Shown: positions 10,556 to 21,717 of the stretch, in pieces
Position numbering within the stretch: position 1 is the first letter of the stretch
Layout of the letters: each line of letters begins with the position of its first letter
Source: Dipteronia dyeriana
Taxonomy: Eukaryota > Streptophyta > Magnoliopsida > Sapindales > Sapindaceae
Direction: 5' to 3'
DNA: 64,000 nt
NCBI GenBank assembly: GCA_032871835.1
Contig: CM065297.1
Span: 20,066,098 to 20,130,097, forward strand
The notes under the pieces: generated by a model
What the model saw: only the letters and a program-made list of their open reading frames with translations
What the model was told of the DNA's origin: nothing
Database searches by the model: none
Translations under genes and position numbers: made by a program

Positions 10556-13242
10556 TCATTCCCTATTAGAGTCCATGTTAGGGCATGTCTGTTTATTATG
10601 TCCAATTGAATGACAGATGCTACACTTGTGGCGGTATTCATCGGGAACACCTCTGCTTAAACCTTCATTAATCAAAAGTGAGATAGAACATCTCCTGGAA
10701 TTATGCCCTGGTTGTCCACATCTTCTACACAATTGTGTAGTTGTCCTATTCGAAGACGAGACATGTCGACCCGCCCTCTGGCTTCCTGCTTGTCTCCTGG
10801 AGATTGGATCAAAATCACTCTCTGAGCAATATCAGATGGCACAACCCAAGTGGAAGGATGTCCAACCAGTATAATATGAACCGAGTACGCGTCAATAAGT
10901 GTCTGTCTCTTGTAGTAGTCCAAACATAAATATGTCAAATCCAAGTTTCGCTCCCTGTAAAAAACATTGAAAACGATGAGCTTCACTTTTCAGTAATAGT
11001 CACCTCACAGTGAAACTTGAAAGTAATGTAACTTCTGGCCGCAAGTGCATGAGAACATGGACAAATGATCCATTTGGAATTTGTTGCAAGCATAGGTCTT
11101 CTGGGCTAAGTCAACAGTCCATTATTTTCCAGACCGCTTGCCCGAGAAAATATTCCAGTTTACTGGATTTACGATCATAAAACCACACTTCTCTACACGT
11201 TTTAAGATCACAAGATGTGTTGCGTTGGTCAACTGATGACACATGGATTGTACAGCTCTATAGCGATCGTGAAACTACCGTTGTAGTATATTCCTAATGA
11301 ACTCAGCCAGAGTCAACATAGGTAGTTGTCGTACAAATTTTAGGTATGAGTTTATGCATTCTGCAGCATTTGTTGTTATCACCCTGTACCTTCTTTCGGG
11401 ACAGTGTACACGAGACCACTTATGTGGACCTGCATCAATTACATAATTATATGCATTCTAGTGCAAGTTTTTTAACTCTTCCATATGCCGGTTATATTCA
11501 AACTCGGTGTACGCGCTGGCAACTTTTTCCATTATTACGGCAACATCCTTTCTATGAAATCGCTTCTTAATATTTTCAGAAAAGTGCCAGCAACATATGG
11601 TATGGGTGGTATAAGGGAACACTTTAGAAATCCCTGCTTCAGTGCTTGCATGTCTATTGGAAATAAAAACCAGCTCATCAATATGACCTAGGGCACCCTT
11701 CAAGCAATCCAAAAACCATTCCCATGAAAGGTTGTTTTCTGAGTCGCCGTACCCAAAAGCAATTGGATACACATGTTCATTCTCATCTTGTGTTATTGCA
11801 ACAAACATTGTACCCCCGAATCGTCCCTTCAAATGGGTACCATCAACGATAATTACTGGACACATACACGTTCGAAATCCTCTAAGTGAGGCACCAATCG
11901 ACATGAAAAAGTAGATAAATTTACCATCTTCGTCGCATTGTAAGTCTGTGATTGTGCCAGGAATTTTTTGTTCCAAAACATAACCGAATGATGGAAGCAG
12001 ATGGAAGGTTTCCTCATGCGTTCCATAGGTCAGTGACAACGCATAATCGATGGCGGCGTGTGCCTTACTGTACATGATTTGGATTCCATACATTGATTTC
12101 ATATCGACGATTATGTCATTCAGACGTATTAGTCGACCATCTTGCTGCTGAAGTCTAGGTGCAATCACTTCTCCAATTATGACTACATTAGTTTATCGGT
12201 GGCGGCGGTGAATTTCCTCTAACGGACAAGTGTGTTCGTTGATAAAACTTCTTACTTGAAAGTATATCCCTTAATCTCTTCTCGCCACTCTTAACTTCCA
12301 CGTACAATTTTCCATCAAACAAACTAGATGTAATGTTGTCTTATTGGACTTTTTCACCTTCCACTCGATGTTCTGCCGCATTGCAAAATGGGGTACTAGT
12401 CTCTTCAAATCCTTTTTCGTTGGAAAAAATTGCCCTTTATATATAATGTTTGTAGGTTTATCTTCAACCAAGTTCCTGCTTCCTCCCATACCAAACGAGT
12501 ATGATTCTGCTCCTGGAATAACCCACGTTGTGGAATTATCAGAATCATCTGGAGTTACATTAGCCCGGACCTCGGAGGTCCCAACTATATCTGGTGAACT
12601 GGAACTAAATTTGTGTACACGTCTTACACGTCTCTCCGTTTAGACAGGTTCTTCATCATTCTCATTGTTCTCTACATTAAAATTGCCCTCATTATCCACC
12701 GGATTAAAATTGCCCTCATTATCCACCTCATGAATCGGGCCAACATTCGGTGCTGTATTCTGCTCATTGTTGATGTCATTGTGGATCTCATTGTATCGGT
12801 GGTTGTACTGCCTATCATTCATATCAATTTGACAACCAAAGACATCATCGAATTGAGGTCATAGTATATCAGCATGGCCGAATACTTCCGATGGGATGGC
12901 ACACATGTTTTTCCGACCATCAATCCCACTTCTATTTGTGAACAACTGGTTGCTTCCGTCTGACGATCGAAATTGTTAGGTGTTATCATGATGAGGGATA
13001 TCTTCACCAATGACACCTCCTGTTGGCCTCTCGATTAGACTAACACATACTTAAGGGATCACCCTATCTTCCCCTAGCAAAAACTGAACATTTTCATCGT
13101 TTCTTATAAATGTACGACATGTAGTCCTATGAACGATTGATATAGACCGTAGATCAGCACTATATTTGTTCTCATCATACTTCACAACGGTTAGCACGAT
13201 CGACACCAGTTCGTCGTAAGTCAAATTCTTTGACACATACAA
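10556..13242 (-). pseudogene. MULE transposase, decayed
   Basis: Read on the minus strand. An N-terminal segment at 13242-13051 resembles the leader of plant MULE transposases (LTYDELVSIVL, then CRTFIRNDENVQFL). An acidic Asn-rich linker follows at 12822-12640. A MuDR-type domain lies at 12489-12271 (LVCLMENCTWKLRVARR). The MULE transposase core is at 12168-11458: IIVDGTHLKGRFGG with the first catalytic Asp, then VFISNRHAS, where the second catalytic Asp expected in SDRH is Asn (codon 11656-11658). A SWIM-like segment near 11040-11100 needs a one-base shift to read CSHALAA. The C-terminus has two CCHC knuckles, CRRCGQPGHNSRRC and CSICHSIGHNKQTC, and stops at 10556-10558. Several frame breaks. 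The protein would bind the element ends and catalyse transposition; this copy should be inactive. Confidence 0.85.
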
Positions 13243-13429
13243 ACCTTGGTTATTGTAACCTAAATTCTCTGACTTTCGTCGGGTAATTGCTTCTATCGAC
13301 CGTTGTAAGATATGACTATTCTCACCCTATCCATTGTCTTGTCAAAATCATCATCAAAAACCATTATTAAGAAAATAATATTTAATATTAAATTTACAAT
13401 TATAAAGGATTAAACAAAAATTTAAAGTA

Positions 13430-13765
13430 TAAACGATCAAGCTTTTTTTGTACAGGATCGAGCCTTTTTTTGTACATGATCGATGTTTTTTGAACTTGAT
13501 CGAGCTTTTTTTGTTCGCCCTTTTTGTATATGATCGAGCATTTTTTAATATGGCTCGAGCTTTTTTTTAAGGATCAAACTTTTTTTAGGGATCGAGCTTT
13601 TTTTGTACATAATCGAGTTTTTTTTATACATGATCGAGTTTTTTTGTGAGAGCTCGAGCATTTTTGTAAGGGATTGAGCTTTTTTGTGAGGGATCAAACA
13701 TTTTTTTTAGGGATCGAGCTTTTTTAAAAATTGCTCGAGCTTTTTTAAAATGCTTTCGAGATTTA
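13430..13765 (+). repeat. TCGAGCTTTTTT minisatellite, right block
   Basis: Roughly a dozen irregular units of GGATCGAGCTTTTTTTGTAC type, about 20-25 bp each. The plus-strand orientation is the same as in the left block at 5865-6870, so the two blocks are direct, not inverted, repeats. It lies upstream of the minus-strand transposase, perhaps in its leader region. Confidence 0.8.
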
Positions 13766-14230
13766 ATGCCCAAATTTTAAACTTTTTTGCACCACTTCAA
13801 ATCAGCTCCGCCAAATATAAATACCAAAAAAATACATGTTCATACATTATTTTTTAAAAGTTTACAACACGTAGACATATAAAAAAATGGAGACAACATG
13901 TTCTTACATGTTCATACGCTGTTAAACCACACAGAAATGTTTGAAAAAATGAAAATGAAGATTAGAAATATTTGTTTACCTTTTTGTGTAATATCTAGAG
14001 AGAGAGACTCGTTTTTTGGAGAGACAAAGGAGTAGTTGATTGATTTTTAGATAACTTTTTTAGAGAGAGGGAGGCTTTTCAAGAATAAATAATCGATTAT
14101 TTAAGGGCAATTTCGGTAGTTCACCATAATATGTGCCTTTTAAATTTAACTTATTAAACTGGTGACATCACTACAACTCACCAAAAAAAAGGTGACATTT
14201 CTCACCATTTTCACTATTTTTTTTACCCCA

Positions 14231-15300
14231 TTTTTTTGTTGATCGGATGTTGTAATTCGTTCGTCAAGAAGGCTGTTCATGCCATTTCGTTTGGTGTCGC
14301 AGTTATGTAAAAATGATTGTTGACGTCAAACTGAAAAGCTCGAAAATCTCCAGTTGAATTTTTATAGGACGGTGGGCTCTGACAATGGTAGAGCAAAAAT
14401 TAATAGGTCGTGCGCCATGATATCCGATAAAAAATGAGAAGGTAGAATGGATCGCGAGGGGATGTTCCGTTGGGGACTCTCCGATGCTCGAGTTAAACAA
14501 TTTATCAATAAATAAAATAATTTCAAATTAACAATTAAACTGAATAAAATATTAAGCAAACCGTAAATAAAATTATCGAGTTTGTGGTGATATCGTTCGG
14601 AGGGTTTTAAGTTCGTTTAGACTGAACGTAGGGTAGAGAATGCAAAACCATCAAATGAATTTAATATGTATAAATGGTGTAATTGGTCGAACGAAGATAA
14701 TTGGAACGGTTTAATAGAAAATGTTGTGTGCTGGTCGAACAAGAAACAATATAAAATGAATTGAGAACATTGTTGAGTTGACATGTGAAAAGTGTAGTCT
14801 CATATTTGATTGATTTTCATTTTGGGATTGCTTCTCTCAGGTGTATTTTCTCTGTGAATGGGAGCAGAATAAAAAAAGGTCCCCCGATTCTCTTTTTACT
14901 TTCTTATTTATGGTAGGAGAAACGACTTTCTATCGAGTCGATTTCCTGATCCTGCATTGATTCCGTCCTGAGATAGTGGGATGAGATATTTGATTTTATC
15001 TTGGGAATTTTATTCAAACTGAATGAGTTGAATAAATTTGGGTAACATCTTTGACTTAGTCACAGAGATGACTTTGTCAAATCCGATGAGTCCATTGGGC
15101 TCATGGATTTGGACCTTGTCAGGTCAGACTAATTTTAATAGAAATACAGATCCCTCAGTTTGGGTCGTGCCACACCAGGCATGCTCGTTTGAAAAAAAAA
15201 AGAATACAACAGTGTCAGCCCGGTTTCAAAAAATAAAAAATAAAAAATAAAAAATATGAGCCCAATTATTGATGAAAGGATTGACGGCCCAAAAGAGCAG
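14231..15300. other. Intergenic sequence, no gene recognised
   Basis: No supported coding region. The stretch around 14390-14490 (ATGATATCCGA, GGGGACTCTCCGATGCTCGAG) has the feel of plant LTR sequence, but no partner repeat or terminus could be seen in this window. A TATAAATGG word lies near 14670. Confidence 0.3.
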
Positions 15301-15804
15301 TAGAGAGTTAGAGACTAGAGAAGCGAGTGTGAGTGAGGATGTTATGGTAATTAGGGTTAATTTTATAAAGTTGAATTAATTACGGATTCTGCCACTGGCC
15401 CTTCCAGTTGTTGTCCTCAAAGACAATTAGCTACCAATAACCATATTCATTCACTCTAAAATTTTCTCACAGTTTGGTGAGTCGAGTCGAGTCTCGTTTC
15501 GCCTCCCAATGACACATAAAACCCTCTCTCTCTCTCACTCACTTCATTCATCTTAAATTAACCCTAATCTCTCCAAATCCGATCCCCCAATCTATCGAAA
15601 ACTTCATTTCTTTTCACAATTCAAAATGCCCCCTATCTAACATTAACCGTACATGGTCTGTTTTCAAACCCTATATTTTTTAATTTCTACTTGATTCTTG
15701 CTTGCCCTATATTTTTAATTTCTACTTGATTCATGCGTGCTTTTGTTTGATTTTTGATTTTTGATTTTGTGCTGCAGCGTTTTGGTTGATTCGATTGGAG
15801 AGTC

Positions 15805-18159
15805 ATGAAGCGAGACCTGGATTTCGCGTCGGGGGTTAAGTCCGAGCTGGCGAGTTCACTTGATGGAGCTTCCACTCACTCTGTGACTCGGGTTGAGACT
15901 CAGGCCAGTGATTGTGTTGAAGGTTTTTCCGAGAATTTAAGCAGTAAGCGATTTAGAGGTAATAAAGTTAATGGTTTTATAGTCTATACTCGTCTGAGAA
16001 AGTATCGCTCTCGAGATTTAGGTAAATTGTGGGGGAATAATGTCCATAATAATGGCTTTCAGCACCTTAAAATTGACCAGGATCAGAATAATCACGAGGT
16101 TAAAAATGTTATCTATAAAAATCGTGTGCTTAAAACTGGAGGTGATGAAAATTCGGTGGTTGAAAATGTTAAGCAAGAAGGTAGTCTAGTGGTCAATACT
16201 GTCAGTGAAGAGAGCCAGGCTATTGAAAATGAGTTTTTGGAGATTCCAGTGGTTGACACTGGAAATAATAATGAATCCAACTGCATTTCGGAGTTGCCTG
16301 TGTGTAAAGAGGAGAGAATTTGTGATCTACTCTCTCCTGCCAAAGGGGGCGGTAGCCGGAGGAATAATTTGAAGAAAAAGGCTCTGAAGTGGCTTAAGCA
16401 ATCAACATTGAAGCCAAAGCTTGAGACGGTGGAGGTTTTGGTTACTCAGTTGGAAGGTTTTCAAACTGATGAGATGTCACTAATTCAAGTGGAGGCAATA
16501 GCTGAAGGAAGTGCGTTGACAAGTCCCAAAAGGAACTTGGAAATGAAGATGTCAAAAAAGATAGTACTGAATAAGAAACCAATGACTGTCACGGAGCTTT
16601 TCGAGACTGGTTTGCTTGATGGGATATCAGTTGTTTACATGGGTGGCATTAAGGTTGGTTTTGGTTACCCAAGTTTTTGCTGTATGTTAAGTCTTATTAT
16701 AGTTTGCTCAAGGCTTGACATTGGTTGTACATTAGTTTCAGGCATCTGGTCTCCGAGGCATAATAAAAGATGGTGGAATTCTGTGTTCATGTTCTTTGTG
16801 CAATGGATGCAGAGTGAGTATCTTTTCATTCTATAAAGTTATTTAGCGTGCAGAGTTTTTCATGAGTTAGATCAATGCATTAATATACTACCTTCTTTGT
16901 TAATTTAGGTTATTCCGCCTTCCAAATTTGAAATTCATGCTTGTAAGCAGTATAGACGTGCATCACAATATATATGCTTTGAGAATGGTAAGAGCCTACT
17001 TGAGGTGTTGAGGGCATGCAGAAGCGTTCCTCTGCCTATGCTGGAAGCAACACTTCAAAATGCTCTTAGTTCTTTGCCTGAAGAAAAATCATTCACTTGT
17101 GTAAGATGCAAGGGTGAGTGGACCTCTAATTTACTTACATATCAAGTCATTAGAATGTTTTACTGCTTGAGAGTTCTAACCATGATAATACAAGATTTGT
17201 TTCTCTTCTGATGTCCTTACTGTTCAATGGTGCTTAGGAACATATCCTATTAGATATGTTGGAAAAATAGGACCCGGGCCTCTATGCAATTCATGTGTGA
17301 AGGCAAAGAAATCTCAAGGCATCTTGACTTGCGAAACTGGTATCGAATCCAGGTATTTTCTTTCAGAGTTTATTTTTACAGCTTGTTAGTTGATGTCTCT
17401 TCTTTTAAGATTTTTTCAAAAATATATTCTATTACAAAATAGGCCTGTTAGTAACTTAGATGATGCTACACTTGTGTTCATCTGTGTGACTGTGTCTAGC
17501 TTTCAAATGTATAGTTATACAAAAATTCACTACCATGCAATTAGTAAAATTTGCAAAATTATGTGGGCGTTATGTATTATTTATTTATTTTCACGAACCT
17601 TGAAGAAGTTATGGTTTTCAACTTGCAACATAGCTGCACTGGAGATGGGATTTTTAATTTATGAAAACAAATAACGAGTGAAAGGATATGATTGAGATGT
17701 TTCCTTCTTATAGTTCTTATCTACATATCGATATTGTATTATATCTGGGTGCTCTCTTCTTATTTACATCCACCTGCATTATGTTAGGTCTCTGGAACCA
17801 GATATGGTCTCAATGTCCTCTAACAGTGCTTCTGTGTGCATCACTCCACAATATAAGCGTCAAAGGAAGATAACTAGAAAGTTGGTGTTCTTTATTTCGT
17901 TTCAATTTGGTTTTTGATTTTTGCATATTTCTGGCTAGAAATTTTACTTATCATTTCTGATAAATAGAAAAGCTTTGTAGTTCTTAATCAGAAGTTCTGA
18001 CATCTGATACAATTCCATATATACTTCCATCTATTCTATTTCAGGTTCTCAGAACCAGAAATGATCTCAAAGTCATCTCGCAAAAGTGCTTCAATGTGTA
18101 ATCTTTTACAAAATAAGAGTCCATTGGAGATAACAAGAAAGTTGGTACCCTTTCATATT

Positions 18160-18190
<31 letters not shown>

Positions 18191-18247
18191 TTGGTGTGCA
18201 ATGTCTCTTTCCTAAGATTTTAATTTCAAGTTTTCAAAAGTAAATTT

Positions 18248-18283
<36 letters not shown>

Positions 18284-21200
18284 GTGTGCAATGTCTCTTT
18301 CCTAAGATTTTGGTTTCAAGTTTTCAAGAGTAAATTTTATATGTGTGTGTGTGTGCAATGTCTCTTTCCTAAGATTTTATTTTCAAGTTTTCAAAAGTAA
18401 ATTTTATTTTTTCAGAAAACAAAAAAAAAAAAATCATTACAAACCCCTCCCTACCCTGGTGAGAGTGGGATTTGAACCTAAGACCTTTTGTACCCTGGTG
18501 TGTGTGTGTGTGTGTTTGGTGTGCAATGTCTCTTTCCTAAGATTTTGGTTTCAAGTTTTCAAAAGTAAATTTTATTTTTTCAAAAAAAAAAAAAAAAAAA
18601 TCATTACAGACCCCTCCCTACCCTGGTGTGAGTGAGATTTAAACCTAAGACCTTTTGTACAATGACAAGAGATCTTACCAGCTATGCTAACTAAGCTACA
18701 AGTTTTCAGAACTAATCTCTTTATAGTAGGTACTACTATACTAGGATACAATTTTCATAACATCTATTTCTCATTAGGTTTTATTTTGTCTACAAAATTG
18801 GTTTGTGGACTGTGTTTCTTTCTTATACACTTCCATCTGTATTGGATTCAGTGTGTGTGTGATTTTGGTTTCAAGTTTTCAAAAGTAAAATTTATTTTTT
18901 CAAGAAACAAAAAAAAAAAAAAACCCTCCCTACCTTGGTGTGAGTGAGATTTGAACCTAAGATCTTTAGTACGCATGTGTGTGTCTTGCCTAAGATTTTG
19001 GTTTCAAGTTTTCAAAAGTAAATTTTATTTTTTCAAAAAACAAAACAAAAAAAATCATTACAAACCCCTCCGTACCCTGGTGTGAGTGAGATTTGAACCT
19101 AAGACCTTTTGTACAATGACAAGAGTTCTTTCCAGCTATGCTAACTGACCTAAAAGTTTTCAGAACTAATCTCTTTATAGTAGGTACTACTATACGAGGA
19201 TACAATTTTCATAACATCTATTTCTCATTTGGTTTTATTTTGTATACAAAATTGGTTTGTGGACTGTATTTCTTTCTTATACACTTCCATCTGTATTGGA
19301 TTCAGTGTGTGTGTGTGTGATTTTGTTTTCAAGTTTTCAAAAGTAATTTTTATTTTTTCAAGAAACAAAAAAAAAAGAAAAATCGTTACAAATCCCTCCC
19401 TACCCCGGTGTGAGTGAGATTTGAACCTAAGACCTTTTGTACAATGTCAAGAGATCTTTCCAGCTATGCTAACTGACGTAAAAGTTTTCAGAACTAATCT
19501 CTTTATAGTAGGTTCTACTATACTAGGATACAATTTTCATGACATCTATTTCTCATTTGGTTTTATTTTGTATACAAAATTGGTTTGTGGACTGTATTTC
19601 TATATACACTTCCATCTGTATTGGATTCTGTGTGTGTGATTTTGGTTTCAAGTTTTCGAAAGTAAATTTTATTTTTTCAAGAAAAAAAAAAAAAAATCAT
19701 TACAAATCCCTCCTAACCCTGGTGTGAGTGAGATTTTTGAACCTAAGACCTTTTGTACGCATGTGTGTGTCTTGCCTAAGATTTTGGTTTCAAGTTTTCA
19801 AAAGTAAATTTTATTTTTTCAAAAAACAAAACAAAAAAATCATTACAAACCCCTCCGTACCCTGGTGTGAGTGAGATTTGAACCTAAGACCTTTTGTACA
19901 ATGACAAGAGATCTTTCCAGCTATGCTAACTGACCTACAAGTTTTCAGAACTAATCTCTTTATAGTAGGTACTACTATACTAGGATACAATTTTCATAGC
20001 GTCTATTTCTCATTTGGTTTTAGTTGGTCTACAAAATTTGTTTGTGGAATGTATTTCTTTCTTATACACTTCCATCTGTATTGGATTCAGGTCATCAAGA
20101 TCAGGTTTGATCAAAAGTTTTTCCAGAAGTGCTGCAGTGCATATACCTCCTGAGAATAAGAGTCCATGGAAAAAAAGAAAAAAGTTGGTACCCTTTTATG
20201 TTTTGGCTTTGTTTGGTATATATCCTGTTTCTGGCTCAATTTTTTTGCTTTTCAATTCAGCAATTATTTTTTCTTCTTGGTTCTGAATATTTTGGAGGAC
20301 TAGTGGATATAATAAATATACCTGATATTTTCTATAAACAGTTTCCGGTGAGCGTATGGTGTTATTACCTATATATGAGTTACCTTTTCTATATAGGGCT
20401 TTGCATTTCTTTTCAGGTCAAAGAAAACTCGTTTGCTCTCAAAACCCTTCAAAAATCCATCAGTGCCTATCTCTTCCCCTTACAGGAGTCAGTGGAAGAT
20501 AACAGTAAAGTGGGTATCATTTTAGCATGACTCTGGTTTATGTTTTTCGGCTTTCAATTCTGGAGAGTAATCTCTTTTGTTGTTTGGATTTCTATTATCC
20601 TCAGAGATCAGAGGTTGCATAAATTGGTTTTTGAGGAAGGTGGATTGCCTGATGGTACTGAAGTTGGGTACTATGCTCGTGGACAGGTTGAACAGAATAT
20701 CATACATTCTTATGTGTTTTTGCTTCTTATTATTATGTAAAGTGATTGACTCTTTTTGGACAGAAATTGCTTGAGGGTTATAAGAATGGCCCAGGAATAA
20801 TTTGTCACTGCTGCAACTGTGAGGTACTTTCTGTTGCTGCTGTAATTCTGTATTTCCGGAGTCTTCTAGTTGAGATGTTGACTTTATTGGGACTTAACAT
20901 GTAGGTCAGCCCCTCACAATTTGAAGCTCATGCAGGTTGGGCTTCTCGCAAAAAACCGTAAGTTTTTAATGTGTTTTTCAGGTTCCTAAATCATTTTTTT
21001 TTTCTTTCTGGTAATCACTTGCTCACTTTCTGATTCTTTTTGTGTTTCTTATCTGGCAGCTATGCATATATTTACACATCTAATGGGGTGTCTCTCCATG
21101 AATTGGCTATATCTCTCTCAAAAGGTCGTATGTATTCTGCCAAGGATAATGATGACCTGTGCACCATTTGTGCAGATGGTGGGAATCTTTTGCTTTGTGA

Positions 21201-21670
21201 TGGATGTCCAAGGGCTTTCCATAAAGGTGAAATCTAAATTCCTTTGATTATAAAATTTATTTACTTTACATTCTGTTTGATCATCCCTTTTGGGGTAGGC
21301 ACCAATCCTTTTCCTACTAATTTTATGACTCCAAAGCTTTGTAAGGTGATTGTTTATTTTCCTTTTCTTCCCAACCTAGGTTCATCTTTAAGTTGTGGTC
21401 ACTGGTTCTATGTTTCAGCAATTTAATTCTGTTGTGTTGTCCAAAGTTGTGTACATGTTTATACTAAAGATTTTTGTTCAGGAAATGTTCTCTTAAGCAC
21501 GTCGGATACCTCCTTATCTTCTAAGAATCAGAGAGATTTTGAACATTAATCAGAAAGGTTTTGGGAGCAAGTGGATTTTTGGTATACACAACACTTTTAG
21601 TTCACCAAGAAATCACTGAACAAACTATGGAATAGATGTCTACCTTTGAAACTATTTAGTACAGTATCAT

Positions 21671-21717
<47 letters not shown>

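Larger units (their letters stand above)
5460..14225. mobile_element. Large decayed Mutator-like element carrying a Ulp1-type protease gene
   Basis: This block contains a minus-strand MULE transposase gene (10556-13242) and a convergent plus-strand DUF1985/Ulp1-like protease gene (6919-10281). That pairing is known from plant MULE families with a captured Ulp1-like protease. Both genes carry stops and frameshifts, and the transposase has lost a catalytic Asp. The boundaries are approximate: I could not find convincing terminal inverted repeats or a 9-bp target duplication. The left limit follows the G-rich tract. The right limit follows a short run of GGTGACAT/TCACC words at 14160-14205. Minisatellite blocks with the same unit lie near both ends. 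Confidence 0.65.

Noticed and set aside
11346..11914. Plus-strand frames across the MULE transposase region
   Set aside because: They are shadows of the minus-strand transposase, which has clear family motifs.
5460..14225. Terminal inverted repeats for the MULE
   Set aside because: Comparing 5450-5700 with the reverse of 13980-14230 gave only short low-complexity matches; no 9-bp target duplication was found.
18582..19938. Functional tRNA genes in the PHD/GNAT intron
   Set aside because: The A and B boxes are degenerate, no cloverleaf is complete, and the copies share a T-rich tail; they are tRNA-derived SINEs.
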